Assembly (NCBI GenBank): GCA_024760905.1
Contig: CM045734.1
Location: 41,269,564-41,333,563, forward strand
DNA length: 64,000 nt
DNA from: Plotosus lineatus
Lineage: Eukaryota > Chordata > Actinopteri > Siluriformes > Plotosidae
Direction of reading: 5' to 3'
The notes beneath the pieces were generated by a model that saw only the letters and a program-made list of their open reading frames with translations, ran no database searches and was not told the origin of the DNA. The first letter of the stretch is position 1; the number at the start of each line of letters is the position of its first letter. The position numbers and the translations under genes are program-made. Below, in pieces: positions 1-10,037 of this stretch.

Positions 1-976
1 AAAAATGAAATCTTCATCTCCATAAAGCTTTTCAGCAGATGGAAGCATGAAGTGCTCCAAAATCTCCTGATAGCTAGCTGCATTGACCCTGCCCTTGATA
101 AAACACAGTGGACCAACACCAGCAGCTGACATGGTACCCCAGACCATCACTGACTGTGGGTACTTGACACTGGACTTCAGGCATTTTGGCATTTCCTTCT
201 CCACAGTCTTCCTCCAGACTCTGGCACCTTGATTTCCGAATGACATGCAAAATTTGCTTTCATCCGAAAAAAGTACTTTGGACCACTGAGCAACAGTCCA
301 GTGCTGCTTCTCTGTAGCTCAGGTCAGGCGCTTCTGACACTGTTTCTGGTTCAAAAGTGGTTGACCTGGGGAATGCGGCACCTGAAGCCCAGTCCACTGC
401 TTCCACAGGTCTCCCAAGGTCTGGAATCGGCCCTTCTCCACAATCTTCCTCAGGGTCCGGTCACCTCTTCTGGTTGTGCAGTGTTTTCTGCCACACTTTT
501 TCCTTCCCACAGACGTCCCACTGAGGTGCCTTGATACAGCACTCTGGGAACAGCCTATTCGCTCAGAGATTTCTTTCTGTGTCTTACCCTCTTGCTTGAG
601 GGTATCAATGATGGCCTTCTGGACAGCAGTCAGGTCGGCAGTCTTGCCCATGATTGCAGTTTTGAGTAATGAACCAGGCTGGGAGTTTTTAAAAGCCTCA
701 GGAATCTTTTGCAGGTGTTTAGAGTTAATTGGTTGATTCAGATGATTAGATTAATAGCTCGTTTAGACTACCTTTTCATGATATGCAAATTTTTTGAGAT
801 AGGAATTTTGGGTTTTCATGAGCTGTATTCCAAAATCATCAGTATTAAAACAATAAAAAACCTGAAATATTTCAGTTGGTGTGCAATGAATCTAAAATAT
901 ATGAAAGTTTAATTTTTATCAGTACATTACAGAAAATAATGAACTTTATCACAATATGCTAATTTTTTGAGAAGGA
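1..976 (-). mobile_element. Tc1-like DNA transposon, copy 1 (cut by window edge)
   Basis: The sequence matches, almost base for base and in the same orientation, the right-hand 977 bp of the Tc1-like element at 59886-61435. It ends near 976 in the same terminal inverted repeat (a stretch reading aatttttt then gagaaggac) followed by TA. The other end lies left of the window. The transposase runs on the minus strand. The element sits in the adgrv1 intron that follows the last visible exon. A block present in the 61-kb copy, covering the segment between the two helix-turn-helix regions, is missing here. Confidence 0.9.
319..651 (-). pseudogene. Tc1-like transposase, N-terminal part
   Basis: This encodes the DNA-binding end of a Tc1/mariner transposase. 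The start is MGKTADLTAVQKAIIDT, followed by a first helix-turn-helix with the motif KEISERIGCSQSAVSRHL, a GRKKCGRKHCTTRRGDR basic stretch and the LGDLWKQWT motif. After residue 87 it jumps to LQVPHSPGQPLLNQKQ, so about 20-25 residues of the second helix-turn-helix region seen in the 61-kb copy are deleted and the frame is then lost. The catalytic DDE domain follows as an out-of-frame remnant down to position 1. It cannot make a functional transposase. The family is clear; the element name is not. Confidence 0.85.
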
Positions 977-1024
977 CTATATATATTATAATATAGTATA
1001 GAATATTATTCCTATTATTAGTGG

Positions 1025-1330
1025 GGCCGGTGGCATAGTGGTTAGGGTGCTGCGCTCATGATCAGGAGGTTATGTGTTCAAATCCCAGTTAGACCCCCAC
1101 TGTACTAAGACCCCTGGGCAAGGTCTTAACCACAAGTGTGCCTCTGTTCAGCCAGCAGTATAAATGGGTACCAGTAAAAATATCCGGGAGGGTAACCTGC
1201 GATGGTCTAGCGTCCCATCCGGGAGGAGTTGTACTCCTAGTCGCTTCATGCTTGGAAACCGGGGATAAGCGCCGGCCTGATGAGCCGCTATGGCTCGGGT
1301 GTAAAAAGCCCAAAGGACTTTACCTTTCTT
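1025..1330 (+). mobile_element. SINE-A, tRNA-derived SINE, copy 1
   Basis: The head ggccggtggcatagtggtt resembles a tRNA A box, and gtgttcaaatccc 45 bp later resembles a B box, giving an internal pol III promoter. The body includes gggcaaggtcttaaccac, tataaatgggtaccagt and a tail ending gtgtaaaaagcccaaag. The same unit occurs at 61584-61878 and, reversed and truncated, at 54403-54500. Confidence 0.85.
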
Positions 1331-1573
1331 GACCCAACTATAAATTCGGACATTAATACAGAAGATTTTACTTTCATACAGCTGGGAGCAGGTGATTGGA
1401 CACTGTATGAACTATCAAGCATTTTCATTAACATAGAAACAGATTGAATGCGGTATGTTACTCATGTAACCTTTCATTTTTAGTCCATGCTTTATTCTGG
1501 TCTGGGTCTGAGTGGCTTATACTAAGAAGTAATCTGTATTTCAGGAAACAGACCCAAATAATTAAAAACAATA

Positions 1574-2034
1574 CACTGCTCAGCCAAAAAAGTCCCACAA
1601 TGTAAGATTTTGTTGGGCTGCATTTAGTCTTGATTAAAGCATGTAATTGCTACAGTATTGATTCAACAAATTATTGTTTACCACATTTTGAATGGTTGAT
1701 GGGTAAAATCAAATCACTCCATAAAGTCTTCTCTAGCAAATCCCAAAGGCATTCAATAGGGTTAAGGACTCTGTGGTGTCAGTTTATGTTTGAAAATGAT
1801 TTCTCAAGCTCACTGACCACTCTCGGCATTTGTGTCCCAACTTTACATTCCTCCCATCAGAGAAGAAAAAGTCCATTGATGGGAGAACCTGATCATGCTG
1901 TACATTCAAGTCATCAGTTGACTTAATTTTATTGTCACATCATGTTACTGAGCCTCGACCTGACTAACTGAATAAAAGCTAAAGGTGGTTCAACAAGCTA
2001 TGAGAATGTAGAGCGTTTGTTTGGCCAGACAGTG
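1574..2034 (-). mobile_element. Degenerate short Tc1-like element
   Basis: Termini read CACTGCTCAGCCAAA on the left and, reversed, CACTGTCTGGCCAAA on the right. Both are flanked by TA (1572-1573 and 2035-2036). The interior resembles the middle of a common fish Tc1-like family on the minus strand (for example the segment around 1740-1800 about a 'cattcaatagggttaaggact' stretch), but most of the transposase is deleted. No usable frame remains. Confidence 0.7.
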
Positions 2035-2198
2035 TAAAACGACTGTGGGAGAGTTTAGGATTGGTTTAAATTATTTCAGGAATGGATGCAAAGTTCCATG
2101 GTTAGATGGTCCTAACATACTTATAGTATATAATAAAACTATGTTACCTATTATAAGAGTAATGGATGATCATGCATAGTATCTTGAGGAGTTTTTAC

Positions 2199-2362
2199 CT
2201 CATCAGGGTTGGAATAAAGTGTAAGGTTTTTCAGGAACTCTCCTTCAATAAATACCACCTCCCCTTGGACTGGGGTGACATCACTTGAGAGGATAGGCTC
2301 AAGAATCCACAGGACTGACACATTGCCAAATTGTCCCCTCATCCTCTCAATAGGGTAGGATG
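2199..2362 (-). CDS. adgrv1: adgrv1 coding exon 14 in window
   Basis: This encodes residues 905-958 of the joined protein, plus the last two bases of codon 904 (G from the previous exon plus CA, giving Ala). It is the first half of Calx-beta module 7, with the strand motif FGNVSVLW, then VTPVQGEVVF and NLTLYSNPDE. Acceptor ccattccag and donor gag|gtaaaa bound it. The mammalian protein has the comparable SVSWVV, FPVQGTVVF and SLPDE motifs. The next exon, expected to begin with a PEE-type acidic stretch, is not visible in 1-2198. Confidence 0.93.
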
Positions 2363-2536
2363 CTGGAATGGAAAAACCATCAAAGATATCTCAAAAAAAG
2401 ACCAGAAAATAGAAAAAAAATTACCACAATATGAAAATGAGATCATTGGTGGTCAAACAGAAACCACAATGCACTTCATTTTGATTTTAATTTGATTCAA
2501 ACTCTCATTCTGTGAAGCTAACATACACACCAATAC

Positions 2537-2717
2537 CTGAATGAATATCCATTCCTTTGCTTTCATTAATGGAGAACATTAATTGTGGTTGCATGAACTG
2601 GATAACCCCGAAAGGGTCATCACTTTTACGCACGGTGATGTTGACTTGTCTATTGTTACCCAGACGACTAGCTGGAGTGCTATAACTGCTAAGAACCACT
2701 GCAAACATCTCATCCAG
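2537..2717 (-). CDS. adgrv1: adgrv1 coding exon 13
   Basis: This encodes residues 844-903 and the first base of codon 904. It closes Calx-beta module 6 (LDEMFAVVLSS, then the NITVRKSDDPFG strand and linker) and opens module 7 (VIQFMQPQLMFSINESKG). The acceptor is ttcttatcag and the donor tcag|gtattg. The DDP(H/F)G linker between modules is the usual spacing marker in this protein family. Confidence 0.94.
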
Positions 2718-2882
2718 CTGATAAGAAAAAAAAAGATAAAGCTCAGTCAGTGACAGGATCCTTATCAGTACACTTACCCCCCTTCGGATGTACTCTTAGA
2801 GTGACTGTTATTCATCTTACAAATGAAAGCCCCAAATACTCCCAATATACTTTGGATACAACCTACTGGCAACAATTCTTAC

Positions 2883-3068
2883 CTCTGGAAGTTCATCAGG
2901 TATGGCTACTAAGGCCACTACCACCTCTCTCTCCCCAGGCTGGAACTCAAGGACGCCTGTGGCTCCATAAAAATCTTCATTTCCAGAGGGTGTCACTGTG
3001 TATCTCACCAGCTGGTTTAGCAGCTGGCCTTGCTGTCTAATAACTCTCAGCTCCACAGTCTCTCCCTC
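2883..3068 (-). CDS. adgrv1: adgrv1 coding exon 12
   Basis: This encodes residues 782-843, phase 0 at both ends, most of Calx-beta module 6. Motifs are EGETVELRVIRQQG, EDFYGATGVLEFQPGERE and ALVAIPDELPE. FYG.TGVLEF.PGERE is nearly invariant between this fish and mammals. The acidic loop reads IPDELPE rather than the canonical DDD.PE, as it does in the mammalian module (LDGIPE). Acceptor ctcgatag, donor gag|gtaaga. Confidence 0.95.
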
Positions 3069-3167
3069 CTATCGAGAGTACAGATAAAAAGAGAATGCAG
3101 AGTTATTTGCATAAGTATAGCTAAAGGAGCCACATGAGGCTGGTGCACCAAGAATACTTTTTCTTAC

Positions 3168-3294
3168 ATTGATAAACCAGGGGCCCCGGGACACTGGTGA
3201 AAACTCAAAGACTCCACCAGGGTCATCATTCTCTAGTATGACAACCTCCCTGCTGGTGAAACCAAGCTTCAGAATCTGGTTCTCTGTGTGTGTC
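3168..3294 (-). CDS. adgrv1: adgrv1 coding exon 11
   Basis: This encodes the last base of codon 739 (Arg) and residues 740-781. It ends Calx-beta module 5 (ENQILKLGFTSREVVILENDDPGG) and starts module 6 (VFEFSPVSRGPWFIN). The acceptor is atcacacag and the donor aat|gtaaga. The ILENDDPGGVFEFSP block is the strongest match to the mammalian protein in this exon. Confidence 0.95.
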
Positions 3295-3329
3295 CTGTGT
3301 GATAGAAGAGCATAGATTTTAATTTGGCG

Positions 3330-3990
3330 TCATAACACAGATTTTTTTTTTTTTTTACTGTAAAAACTGGTATTACAGTAGTAGATATTTATAAGTGGCC
3401 ACTTGGCGATGCGCTTATAACGGTGCTTTGACAAGCCATGTTTCAGATGGGTCTACTAGTTTAGATCCACCCAGCAGGGGGGCCAGTGTGTTAACCAAGC
3501 TTGGCTTGGGCTGCACCAATACTCGAAGCTCCAGATAATTAGTGAAATGGCCGACAAAGACTAGACAGGGAGCAGCATTCCAAACAAATGTATTCACAGG
3601 ATGCACCGCATGCATACAAACACTGATGGCTTTACAGCAGAGCATAAAGGAAGTGGGTAAATTAAGTGCTAAATGAGAAAAGAGAGCAATGCTCTGGACC
3701 TGACTGATTCACACAATTTGCATGCACGCACACAGGCACACACCCTCTCTCTTCATTTCACACACCCTGATGAAAGAGACTTCACCCATCGAAATGTTAA
3801 AGCATAGTCCAAAAAGGTCCATCACACAAAGTGCTGATTCACAGCACACAAAAGGGCAAAATCTCTTCAGTATATACTTACCCAAAGTACACTACAAAGC
3901 GTGCAGTTTCTACCCTGCAAAAGAAGAGTGGGAGGCAAGGAGTAGGAAAGTTCCCGTCAGAACTCATTAATATGAGAAGGGTCTTAACTT
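3330..3990. other. Intron without recognised element
   Basis: This lies between adgrv1 exons 10 and 11. It has a T12 run at 3345-3356 and otherwise mixed unique-looking sequence. A block at 3390-3660 of slightly higher GC may be an old repeat that I cannot name. No exon or RNA gene is supported. Confidence 0.5.
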
Positions 3991-4236
3991 AAAGAAAACG
4001 AGGAATGGGGTGCTTAAGTCATCACATTCATGGACTACAGCTCTTCAAGACAATGTTTTCTGGGAACCTTATTCCTGTGTCAAATTTGTTGACACAGAAC
4101 AATTATGTTCTCACTGGTCAGAACATGTTGTTCAAAGTCCTGAACTGTCGTGTTACCAGTGGAACTACTGAACACAGTGACAACATGAAAATGCCAAAGA
4201 AGTAAATAAATAATTTGTCAACTTTCCATTTCTGCA

Positions 4237-4407
4237 TTTGAAGTTGGCAGTTCTACATATGTTTGTGAACAGACTTTTAGTGTGATGAACACCAACAATG
4301 CACCCCACAGGTCCCAATTGAGAGATGAACACCTCGAATATGTTCTGAGAATCACCACAACAGAATTACCACCAGAATTCGATGTACGTACTGGCAAAAA
4401 CGGGTGA
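4237..4407 (+). pseudogene. hAT transposase C-terminal fragment
   Basis: An open stretch reads GSSTYVCEQTFSVMNTNN, then HRSQLRDEHLEYVLRITTTELPPEFDV, and stops at 4405-4407. This is the C-terminal dimerisation region of hAT-superfamily transposases of the ZBED/SCAND3-like type, which carry a C-E-Q-x-FS-x-M and S-R-L-x-D-E-H-L pattern. About 170 bp downstream the sequence gtttgcgcacgcctg (to about 4577) resembles a hAT terminal repeat. Upstream coding sequence is unreadable. It is a dead 3' remnant in an adgrv1 intron. Confidence 0.75.
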
Positions 4408-4578
4408 TCAACAACACTTTTTTCGCTAAAAATATTTTAATGTTTTTTTTCTGTTTATGTTTGATATGTACTGTTCAAAAATGCATTTTTTTATCGTATT
4501 TTGTGCTGACCTGGCCCCTTCGGTCAAATATTAAAAATCAATGTGGCCACTGAGACAAAACGTTTGCGCACGCCTGAT
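4408..4578 (+). mobile_element. hAT element 3' untranslated region and terminal repeat
   Basis: This follows the hAT transposase fragment directly. It ends in acgtttgcgcacgcctg, whose reverse complement CAGGCGTGCGCAAACGT has the CAGG/CAGR start seen in hAT terminal repeats. The 5' end of the element could not be located. Confidence 0.6.
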
Positions 4579-4585
4579 CTAGAGT

Positions 4586-4780
4586 GTGACCAGTGTTATG
4601 ATATGGGGTTGTATCAGTGCCCTTGGAAAACGTAACTTACACTTCACTGTTGGAAACACTGATGCACAAAAGTACACTGAGATTTCGGAGCGACATCTTT
4701 TCTTAGAGACACTCATGAATATTTTAACAACAGAAGGCACAAGTATATTCTACACACTTTCCAAAGGCGTAGCTACGTAA
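4586..4780 (+). pseudogene. Tc1-like transposase fragment (catalytic region)
   Basis: The reading frame has SVMIWGCISALGKRNLHF, then AQKYTEISERHLFLETLM. SVM(I/V)WGC(I/F)SA.G is the conserved block preceding the second catalytic Asp region in Tc1 transposases. The fragment decays after about 60 residues and no terminal repeat is visible. Confidence 0.7.
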
Positions 4781-4869
4781 AAAGATTCTGGACTGGGTTG
4801 CCAATAAAACAATGTGTTTTAAACCTTCAGATGAAATATGCAAACTTGTACTTTAACACACTTTAAGGA

Positions 4870-5232
4870 AAACACGAAAAATGAGTAAGCATAAGGATTA
4901 GAGTGACTTTGAGAAGGGGTGCTTTCTGGTAGCTAAACAAGAAATGGCAGGTCTTGTGAAGTGTTCATGGTATCCAATGATAAGTACCTTCCAATGGTAG
5001 TCCAAGGAGTCCAACCAGTGTATGTCAAAGAGTATCATGTCTGCCCAAGACTAAGTGATGCATGCAGGAAGTAAAAGCTCTCATAGATCTGATCTTACAG
5101 AAGAGCTACTGTAGCACATACTGCTGAAAATTTTAATTCCGGGTTGGATAGAAAGGTGTCATGACGTAGAGTGAACTGCAACATGTTGTGCATGGGGCTG
5201 TCCAGTCAGGTGGTGTTAATGTTATGGCTGAC
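4870..5232 (+). mobile_element. Degenerate Tc1-like element, N-terminal transposase region and right end
   Basis: The start around 4880 (aaatgagtaagcataaggatt) and the end near 5230 (taatgttatggctgactggt) match a common fish Tc1-like family as I remember it. The interior encodes a broken helix-turn-helix region with several stops. A relative on the other strand lies at 20500-20880. It is fossil sequence without coding capacity. Confidence 0.6.
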
Positions 5233-5543
5233 TGGTGGACATTCAACTATATGGTGAAGCTTTCTTGAAGAAGACATATATTGAACATTTTACAAAGGAG
5301 TCTCTAGTGTCAGCATTTTGTAACAATCAGTGGTTTTTCAAACGTAAAACGTCTTCAGAATAACAGAATAAGCTTTGCTTATGGTTGGAGGTGTTTAGGT
5401 TGTATTTCTGTAATTATAAATGACAATTGCTGATAAATTACGTTGGTATAAGAACAATAACTTCAGGACATGCTGTTATAGGAAAATAATGGGATGGTAA
5501 GAGTGGTTATTTCCTAAATGGCCAAAAGTAAGGCACACAGTAC

Positions 5544-5767
5544 CTGTCTAATGTAAGTTGGACTGTCTCATTAATCTCTGGAACATTATCTGCCATGATT
5601 GTGATGGAGATATTTGCTTCACTTTGTCCTGATAAAAAAGTGACTGAACCAGTGAAAGGTGAAAGGTCACTATCAGTAACATCAGCTTTGTTTTCTCCAA
5701 CAGGTCGCACACTCCACAAGACCACCGCCTGCCCATCTGTCCCATCTCGCCTCAAGGGAAGAATAAT
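5544..5767 (-). CDS. adgrv1: adgrv1 coding exon 10
   Basis: This encodes residues 665-738 and two bases of codon 739, most of Calx-beta module 5. Motifs are LPLRRDGTDGQAVVLW, SDLSPFTGSVTFLSGQS, ISITIMADNVPEINETVQL and TLDR. RDGTDGQA and GSV.FLSGQS match the mammalian module. The acidic loop is ADNVPE; the mammalian counterpart is GDDIPE, so one of the two acidic residues is replaced by Asn. The acceptor is ttttctag and the donor acag|gtactg. Confidence 0.95.
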
Positions 5768-6115
5768 CTAGAAAAAGCAAACAAATCAAATTTCTTTGTT
5801 TAATAATAATCCCATATTTATAATGAAATTGCTTGAAATTAAAATAGCAGCTTATAATTTTAAAACCTTCTACTGCCTGCAAGGGAAGAATTGCAATTTC
5901 ATTGTAATGAAAATTGCTGACCAGCTTTCCAGTCCAATCATAGAGCTTATGTATTCAAACTAAAGTATATGGCTCATGAGTTTCTTGTTCAGGAGAAGTA
6001 ACAGCTGAAATTAGCAGCTCTAGCCCAGCTCCCAGCTAGAACATGAAACCAGCTCCAGCATAATACGAATTAAATGGGAAATATGACATAATGGTATATT
6101 AATTAATTTGGAAAG
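5768..6115. other. Intron segment, no feature seen
   Basis: This AT-rich sequence lies just upstream (in transcription order) of exon 10. I see no repeat or exon in it. Confidence 0.5.
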
Positions 6116-6200
6116 AGAATTACCGGGATCCTTCAATGCAGCAATGAGGGAGGGGCACAAGCCAGTGTCTCTCCCTCACGCTGGTCCCAAGCCCGGATAA

Positions 6201-7740
6201 ATGCAGAGGGTTGCGTCAGGAAGGGCATCCGGCATAAAACAAATGCCAAAAAAAATATGCGAGTCACAAGAAAAAAATTTCATACCGGATCGGTCGAGGC
6301 CCGGGTTAACAACGACCGCCATCAGTGCTGTTAACCAACGGGGTGCTGGAGGAAATTGGACTACTGTTGGTCAAAGACGTCAAAGAAGGAGAGGCAGGAG
6401 GCGTGTCCGTAGGCAGAGAGAGAAGAGGAAAGGCATGAGTCTTGGACTGAAAGTGGGGACTTTGAATGTTGAAACTATGACAGGAAAAGGTAGAGAGCTG
6501 GCTGACATGATGCAGAGGAGGAAGGTGGACATACTGTGTGTTCAGGAAACCAGGTGGAAACGTAGCTAGGCTAGAAGCTGAGGAGCAGTTTAAGCTTTTT
6601 TCATGGTGTTGATGGGAAGAGAAATGGAGTAGGAGTCATCTTGAAGGAGGAGTTTGTCAGGAATGTTCTAGAAGTGAAAAGAGTGTCAGACAGAGTGATG
6701 AGTCTCAAGTTAGAAATCGAAGGTGTGATGTTCAATGTTGTTAGTGCTTATGCCCCACAGGCAGGATGTGAGCGAAGGAGAGATTCTGGAGTGACTTAGA
6801 TGAAGTGATACAGAGTACCCCAAGAGGTGAAAGAGTGGTCATTGGTGCAGACTTCAATGGACATGTTGGTGCATGCAACAGAGGGGATGAAGAAGTGATG
6901 GGCAGGTTTGGTATCCAGGACAGGAACACAGAAGGACAGATGTTGATAGATTTTGCCAAAAGGATGGAAATGGCTGTGGTAAATACGTTCTTCCAGAAGA
7001 GACAGGAGCATATGGTGACTTATAAAAGCGGAGGTAGGCGCACACAGGTTGACTGCATTTTGTGTAGGAGATGTAATTTGAAGGAAGTCAGTGACTGCAA
7101 AGTAGTAGCGGGTGAGAGTGGTGCCAAACAGCATAGGATGGTGGTGTGCAAGATGATGCTGATGGTGAGGAAGGTGAAGAAGGCAAAGACAAGGCAGAAG
7201 ACAAAGTGGTGGAAGCTGAAAAAGGAAGAGTGTCGGGTTGTCTTCAAAGAGGAGTTGAAACCGGCTTTGGGTGGTCAGGAAGTGCTTCCAGATGACTGGA
7301 CAACTACAGCTAATGTGATCAGGGAGACAGGTAGGAGAATACTTGGTGTGTCATCTGGAAGGAGAGGAGCTAAGGAGACTTGCTAGTTGAATGAGGAAGT
7401 GCAGGAGAGTGTACAAAGGAAGAGGTTAGCTAAGAAGAAGTGGGGCATTGACAGGACTGAAGAGAGTAAACAGGAGTACAGGGAGACACCGCGTAAGGTG
7501 AAGGTAGCAGTGTCAAAGGCTAAACAGAGGGCGTATGATGACTTGTATGCTCAGTTGGAAAGTAAAGAAGGAGAAAATGATTTATACAGGTTGGCACAGC
7601 AGAGAAACAGAGATGGGAAGGACGTGCAGCAAGTTAAAGTGATAAAGGACAGAGAGGGAAATGTATTGACTGATGACAGAAGTGTGCTGGGAAGATGGAA
7701 AGAGTACTTTGACGAGCTGATGAAGTTAAGTTACATGTAA
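6201..7740 (+). pseudogene. LINE copy A endonuclease and linker, broken
   Basis: The endonuclease begins with LGLKVGTLNVETMTGKGREL and has the catalytic Glu in VQETRW (about 6540-6555). A stop TAG at 6567-6569 replaces the Lys codon seen in other copies. Further on come IGADFNGHVGA (about 6841-6873, catalytic D-x-N), VDCILCRR and KQHRMVVC, then the linker KWWKLKKEECRVVF. A second stop TAG at 7384-7386 replaces a Trp of the TWWWNEE motif. The linker then runs through RLAKKKWGIDRTEESKQEY to the foreign insertion. At least two nonsense changes and a frame change near 6570-6800 make it inactive. Confidence 0.88.
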
Positions 7741-7998
7741 CTTAAGTCGTTACATGTCCGTTTAACATACAGTATTCTTTAAAGTATTTTTAAATTTTAT
7801 TTTTGAAATTTTAGTGCTAGTTTCTTACATTGCACCTTAAGATATTTAATATTTAATATTTAATGTTATATATGTATTATGTCTTCATGTTTGTAATATG
7901 TTCTTATGTATGTATGTTTTATGGAGCCTGTGTACGTGCAAGACAAATTCCCTCCTCGGGCAATAAAGTATTGTCATTGTCATTGTCATTGTCATTGT
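7722..7998 (+). mobile_element. 3' end of another LINE or LINE-tailed element, inserted in LINE copy A
   Basis: The host LINE reads gagctgatga, is interrupted, and resumes with atgaatgagg, so an atga/gatga duplication flanks the insert. The insert ends in gacaaattccctcctcgggcaataaagta followed by (TTGTCA)n. An AATAAA signal followed by a six-base repeat is typical of CR1/L2-group LINE tails. Only the 3' end is present. It is younger than LINE copy A. Confidence 0.75.
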
Positions 7999-7999
7999 C

Positions 8000-9471
8000 A
8001 TGAATGAGGAAAATCAGAGAGAAAAAAGAGTAGAAGAGGTGACTGTTGAGGACCAGGAAGTAGCAAAGATTAGTAAGGGTGAAGTGAGGGGGGCATTGAA
8101 GAGGATGAAGAATGGAAAGGCAGTTGATCCAGATGACAGAGAGAGTGGGAGGATGCCAGAGGAATGGAGGAGAAGTGTGATGGTGTCCATTTTTAAGAAC
8201 AAGGGAGACGTGCAGAGTTGTGACAACTACAGAGGAATAAAGTTGATGAGCCATACGATGAAGTTATGGAAACGAATAGTGGACGCAAGACTAAGGGCAG
8301 AGGTCAGCATTTGTGAACAACAGTTTGGTTTCATGCCAAGAAAGAGAACCACAGATGCAGTGTTTGCATTGAGGATGTTAATAGAGAGGTACAGAGAAGG
8401 TCAGAAGGAGCTGCATTGTGCCTTTGTGGATCTGGAGAAAGCATATGACAGGGTGCCAAGAGAGGAACTGTGGTACTGCATGAGGAAGTCTGTAGTGGCA
8501 GAGAAGTATGTTAGAGTGGTGCAGGACATGTATAAGAGATGTAAGACAGTGGTGAGGTGTGCTGTTGGTGTGACAGAAGAGTTCAAGGTGGAGGTGGGAC
8601 TGCATCAAGGGTCAGCTCTGAGCCAATTCTTGTTTGCTATGGTGATGGACAGGCTGACAGACGAGGTTAGACAAGATTTCCCATGGACTATGATGTTTGC
8701 AGATGACATTGTGATCTGTAGTGAGAGCAGAGAACAAGTGCAGGAAAATCTAGAGAGGTGGAGGTATGCCCTGGAAAGGAAGGGAATTGTGGAAAGGAGG
8801 AGAAGGTTAGCCTCAGTAAGTCAGAATACATGTGTATGAATGACAAGGACCCAAGAGGAACGGTGAGGTTACAGGGAGCAGAGATAAGGAAGGTGGATGA
8901 TTTTAAGTACTGAGGCCCAACAATCCAGAGCAATGGAGAGTGTGGAAAAGAGGTGAAGAAGCGTGTGCAGGCTGGTCGGAATGGTTGGAGAAAAGTGTCC
9001 GGTGTGATGTGTGATAGGAAGGTATCAGCAAGAATGAAAGGAAAAGTGTGCAAGATGGTGTTGAGGCCAGTGATGTTGTATAGTTTAGAAACAGCGGCAC
9101 TGAGGAAAAGACAGGAGGCAGAGCTGGAGGTAGCAGAGATGAAAATGTTGAGGCTCTCTTTGGGAGTAACAAGGATGGATAGGATCAGCAATGAGTACAT
9201 CAGAGGGACAGCACATGTAAGATGTTTTGGAGACAAAGTCAGAGAGGCTAGATTGAGATGGTTTGGATATGTACAGAGGAGGGATAGTGAGTATATTGGT
9301 AGTAGGATGCTGAGTTTGGAACTACCAGGCAGAAGGCCTAGAGGAAGACCAAAGAGATGATTCGTGGATGTGGTGAAGGAGGACATGAAGGCAGTTGGTG
9401 TAAGAGAAGAAGATGCAGAGCATAGGGTGAGATGGAGGCAGATGATTCGCTGTGGTGACCCCTGAAGGGAA
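8000..9471 (+). pseudogene. LINE copy A reverse transcriptase and C-terminal region, broken
   Basis: RT motifs are QFGFMPRKRTTDAVF, CAFVDLEKAYDRVPRE (motif A), GLHQGSALSQFLFAM (motif B) and MMFADDIVICSE (motif C, about 8686-8720), so the catalytic Asp pair is kept. About 30 residues before MPEEWRR, including the IPVEVWKCLGE block of other copies, are deleted. The frame is lost at about 8790-8840 and again before 8953. The C-terminal part then reads KKRVQAGRNGWRKVSGVMCDRK, ARLRWFGYVQRRDSEY and LPGRRPRGRPKR. The terminal motif RCGDP ends at the very 3' end. Confidence 0.88.
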
Positions 9472-9481
9472 CAGCCGAAAG

Positions 9482-9525
9482 GAAAAGAAGAAGAAGAAGA
9501 AGAAGAAGAAGAAGAAGAAGAAGAA
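9482..9525 (+). repeat. (AAG)n LINE tail
   Basis: About fourteen AAG/AGA units form the 3' tail of LINE copy A, directly before the target-site duplication. Confidence 0.95.
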
Positions 9526-10037
9526 TTACCGGGATCCTTCACTTTCTGCAGTTAATTGGGACCAAGATCCCTTGCCGAATTCCGTGAAGTAGGATCAACC
9601 CCCCACCCCCACCCCCATACCCCGACTGACGTATATATACAAGTATATGAGTATATAACATCACTTTATACACATTCAATGCTATAAATGCCTACAATCA
9701 CAATTAAACATTCAAGAATAATGCATAATATGTAAATCAAATATAAATACAGACATATACAGACACGCACCCGCACACAGATGTGGGCGTCACATAAACA
9801 TGTAAGTCGTTTTCATGGGGGATTTTGGGGGTTATTGTTTTGTTTTTGTTTGTTTTTGGTTTTTTGCATAATTGGCCTTTTTTTATGGCATTTTCCTTAA
9901 GTTTTTCCCCCTATTCTTCCTTAATTTCTTTATTTTTAAATTTTTCGATGAATATTTAAAAAAAAAAAAACATGAGTGCGAAGTAGTAAGGGATCCCTGT
10001 ACTAGTATATATGATCTAAAATGAGGTATAATACATA

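Larger units (their letters stand above)
6136..9521 (+). mobile_element. RTE-like LINE, copy A, nearly full length
   Basis: This non-LTR retrotransposon has a 5' region (agtgtctctccctcac, ggaagggcatccgg), an APE-type endonuclease, a reverse transcriptase, a C-terminal region and a very short 3' end ccctgaagggaacagccgaa followed by (AAG)n. A direct repeat agaattaccgggatcctt flanks it at 6116 and 9522, a clean target-site duplication of 18-20 bp. Seven copies occur in the window. The RTE (BovB/Expander-like) assignment rests on the short 3' end, microsatellite tail and protein style as I remember them; the clade is less certain than the class. Copy A contains a foreign insertion at 7722-7998 and lacks about 90 bp of RT sequence. 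Confidence 0.92.
6123..9999. mobile_element. pogo/Tigger-like MITE family 1, copy 1, split by a LINE
   Basis: The left end ccgggatccttca is at 6123 and the right end agtaagggatccctg at 9999, both flanked by TA (6121-6122 and 10000-10001). The two ends form the inverted repeat CAGGGATCCCTC. The body resumes at 9526-9541 and includes gttaattgggacc, ccgaattccg and actgacgtatata, all shared with copies at 30367-30845 and 41426-41893. LINE copy A inserted only about 13 bp inside the left end. The intact element would be about 485 bp. No coding capacity. The superfamily is inferred from the TA duplication and the terminus style. Confidence 0.8.

Noticed and set aside
1025..1100. Functional tRNA gene
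   Set aside because: A- and B-box-like motifs are present, but the cloverleaf is not complete and the unit continues into a SINE body. The same holds for the other SINE heads at 17645, 27595, 48045 and 63462.
1..2198. A further adgrv1 exon to the left of 2199
   Set aside because: I looked for the expected PEE-type continuation of module 7 on the minus strand and found only Tc1, SINE and intron sequence, so the next exon must lie outside.
9484..9525. Poly-Ser coding frame (SSSSS...) on the minus strand
   Set aside because: It is the antisense of the (AAG)n LINE tail. The whole 284-codon frame is a shadow of the LINE.
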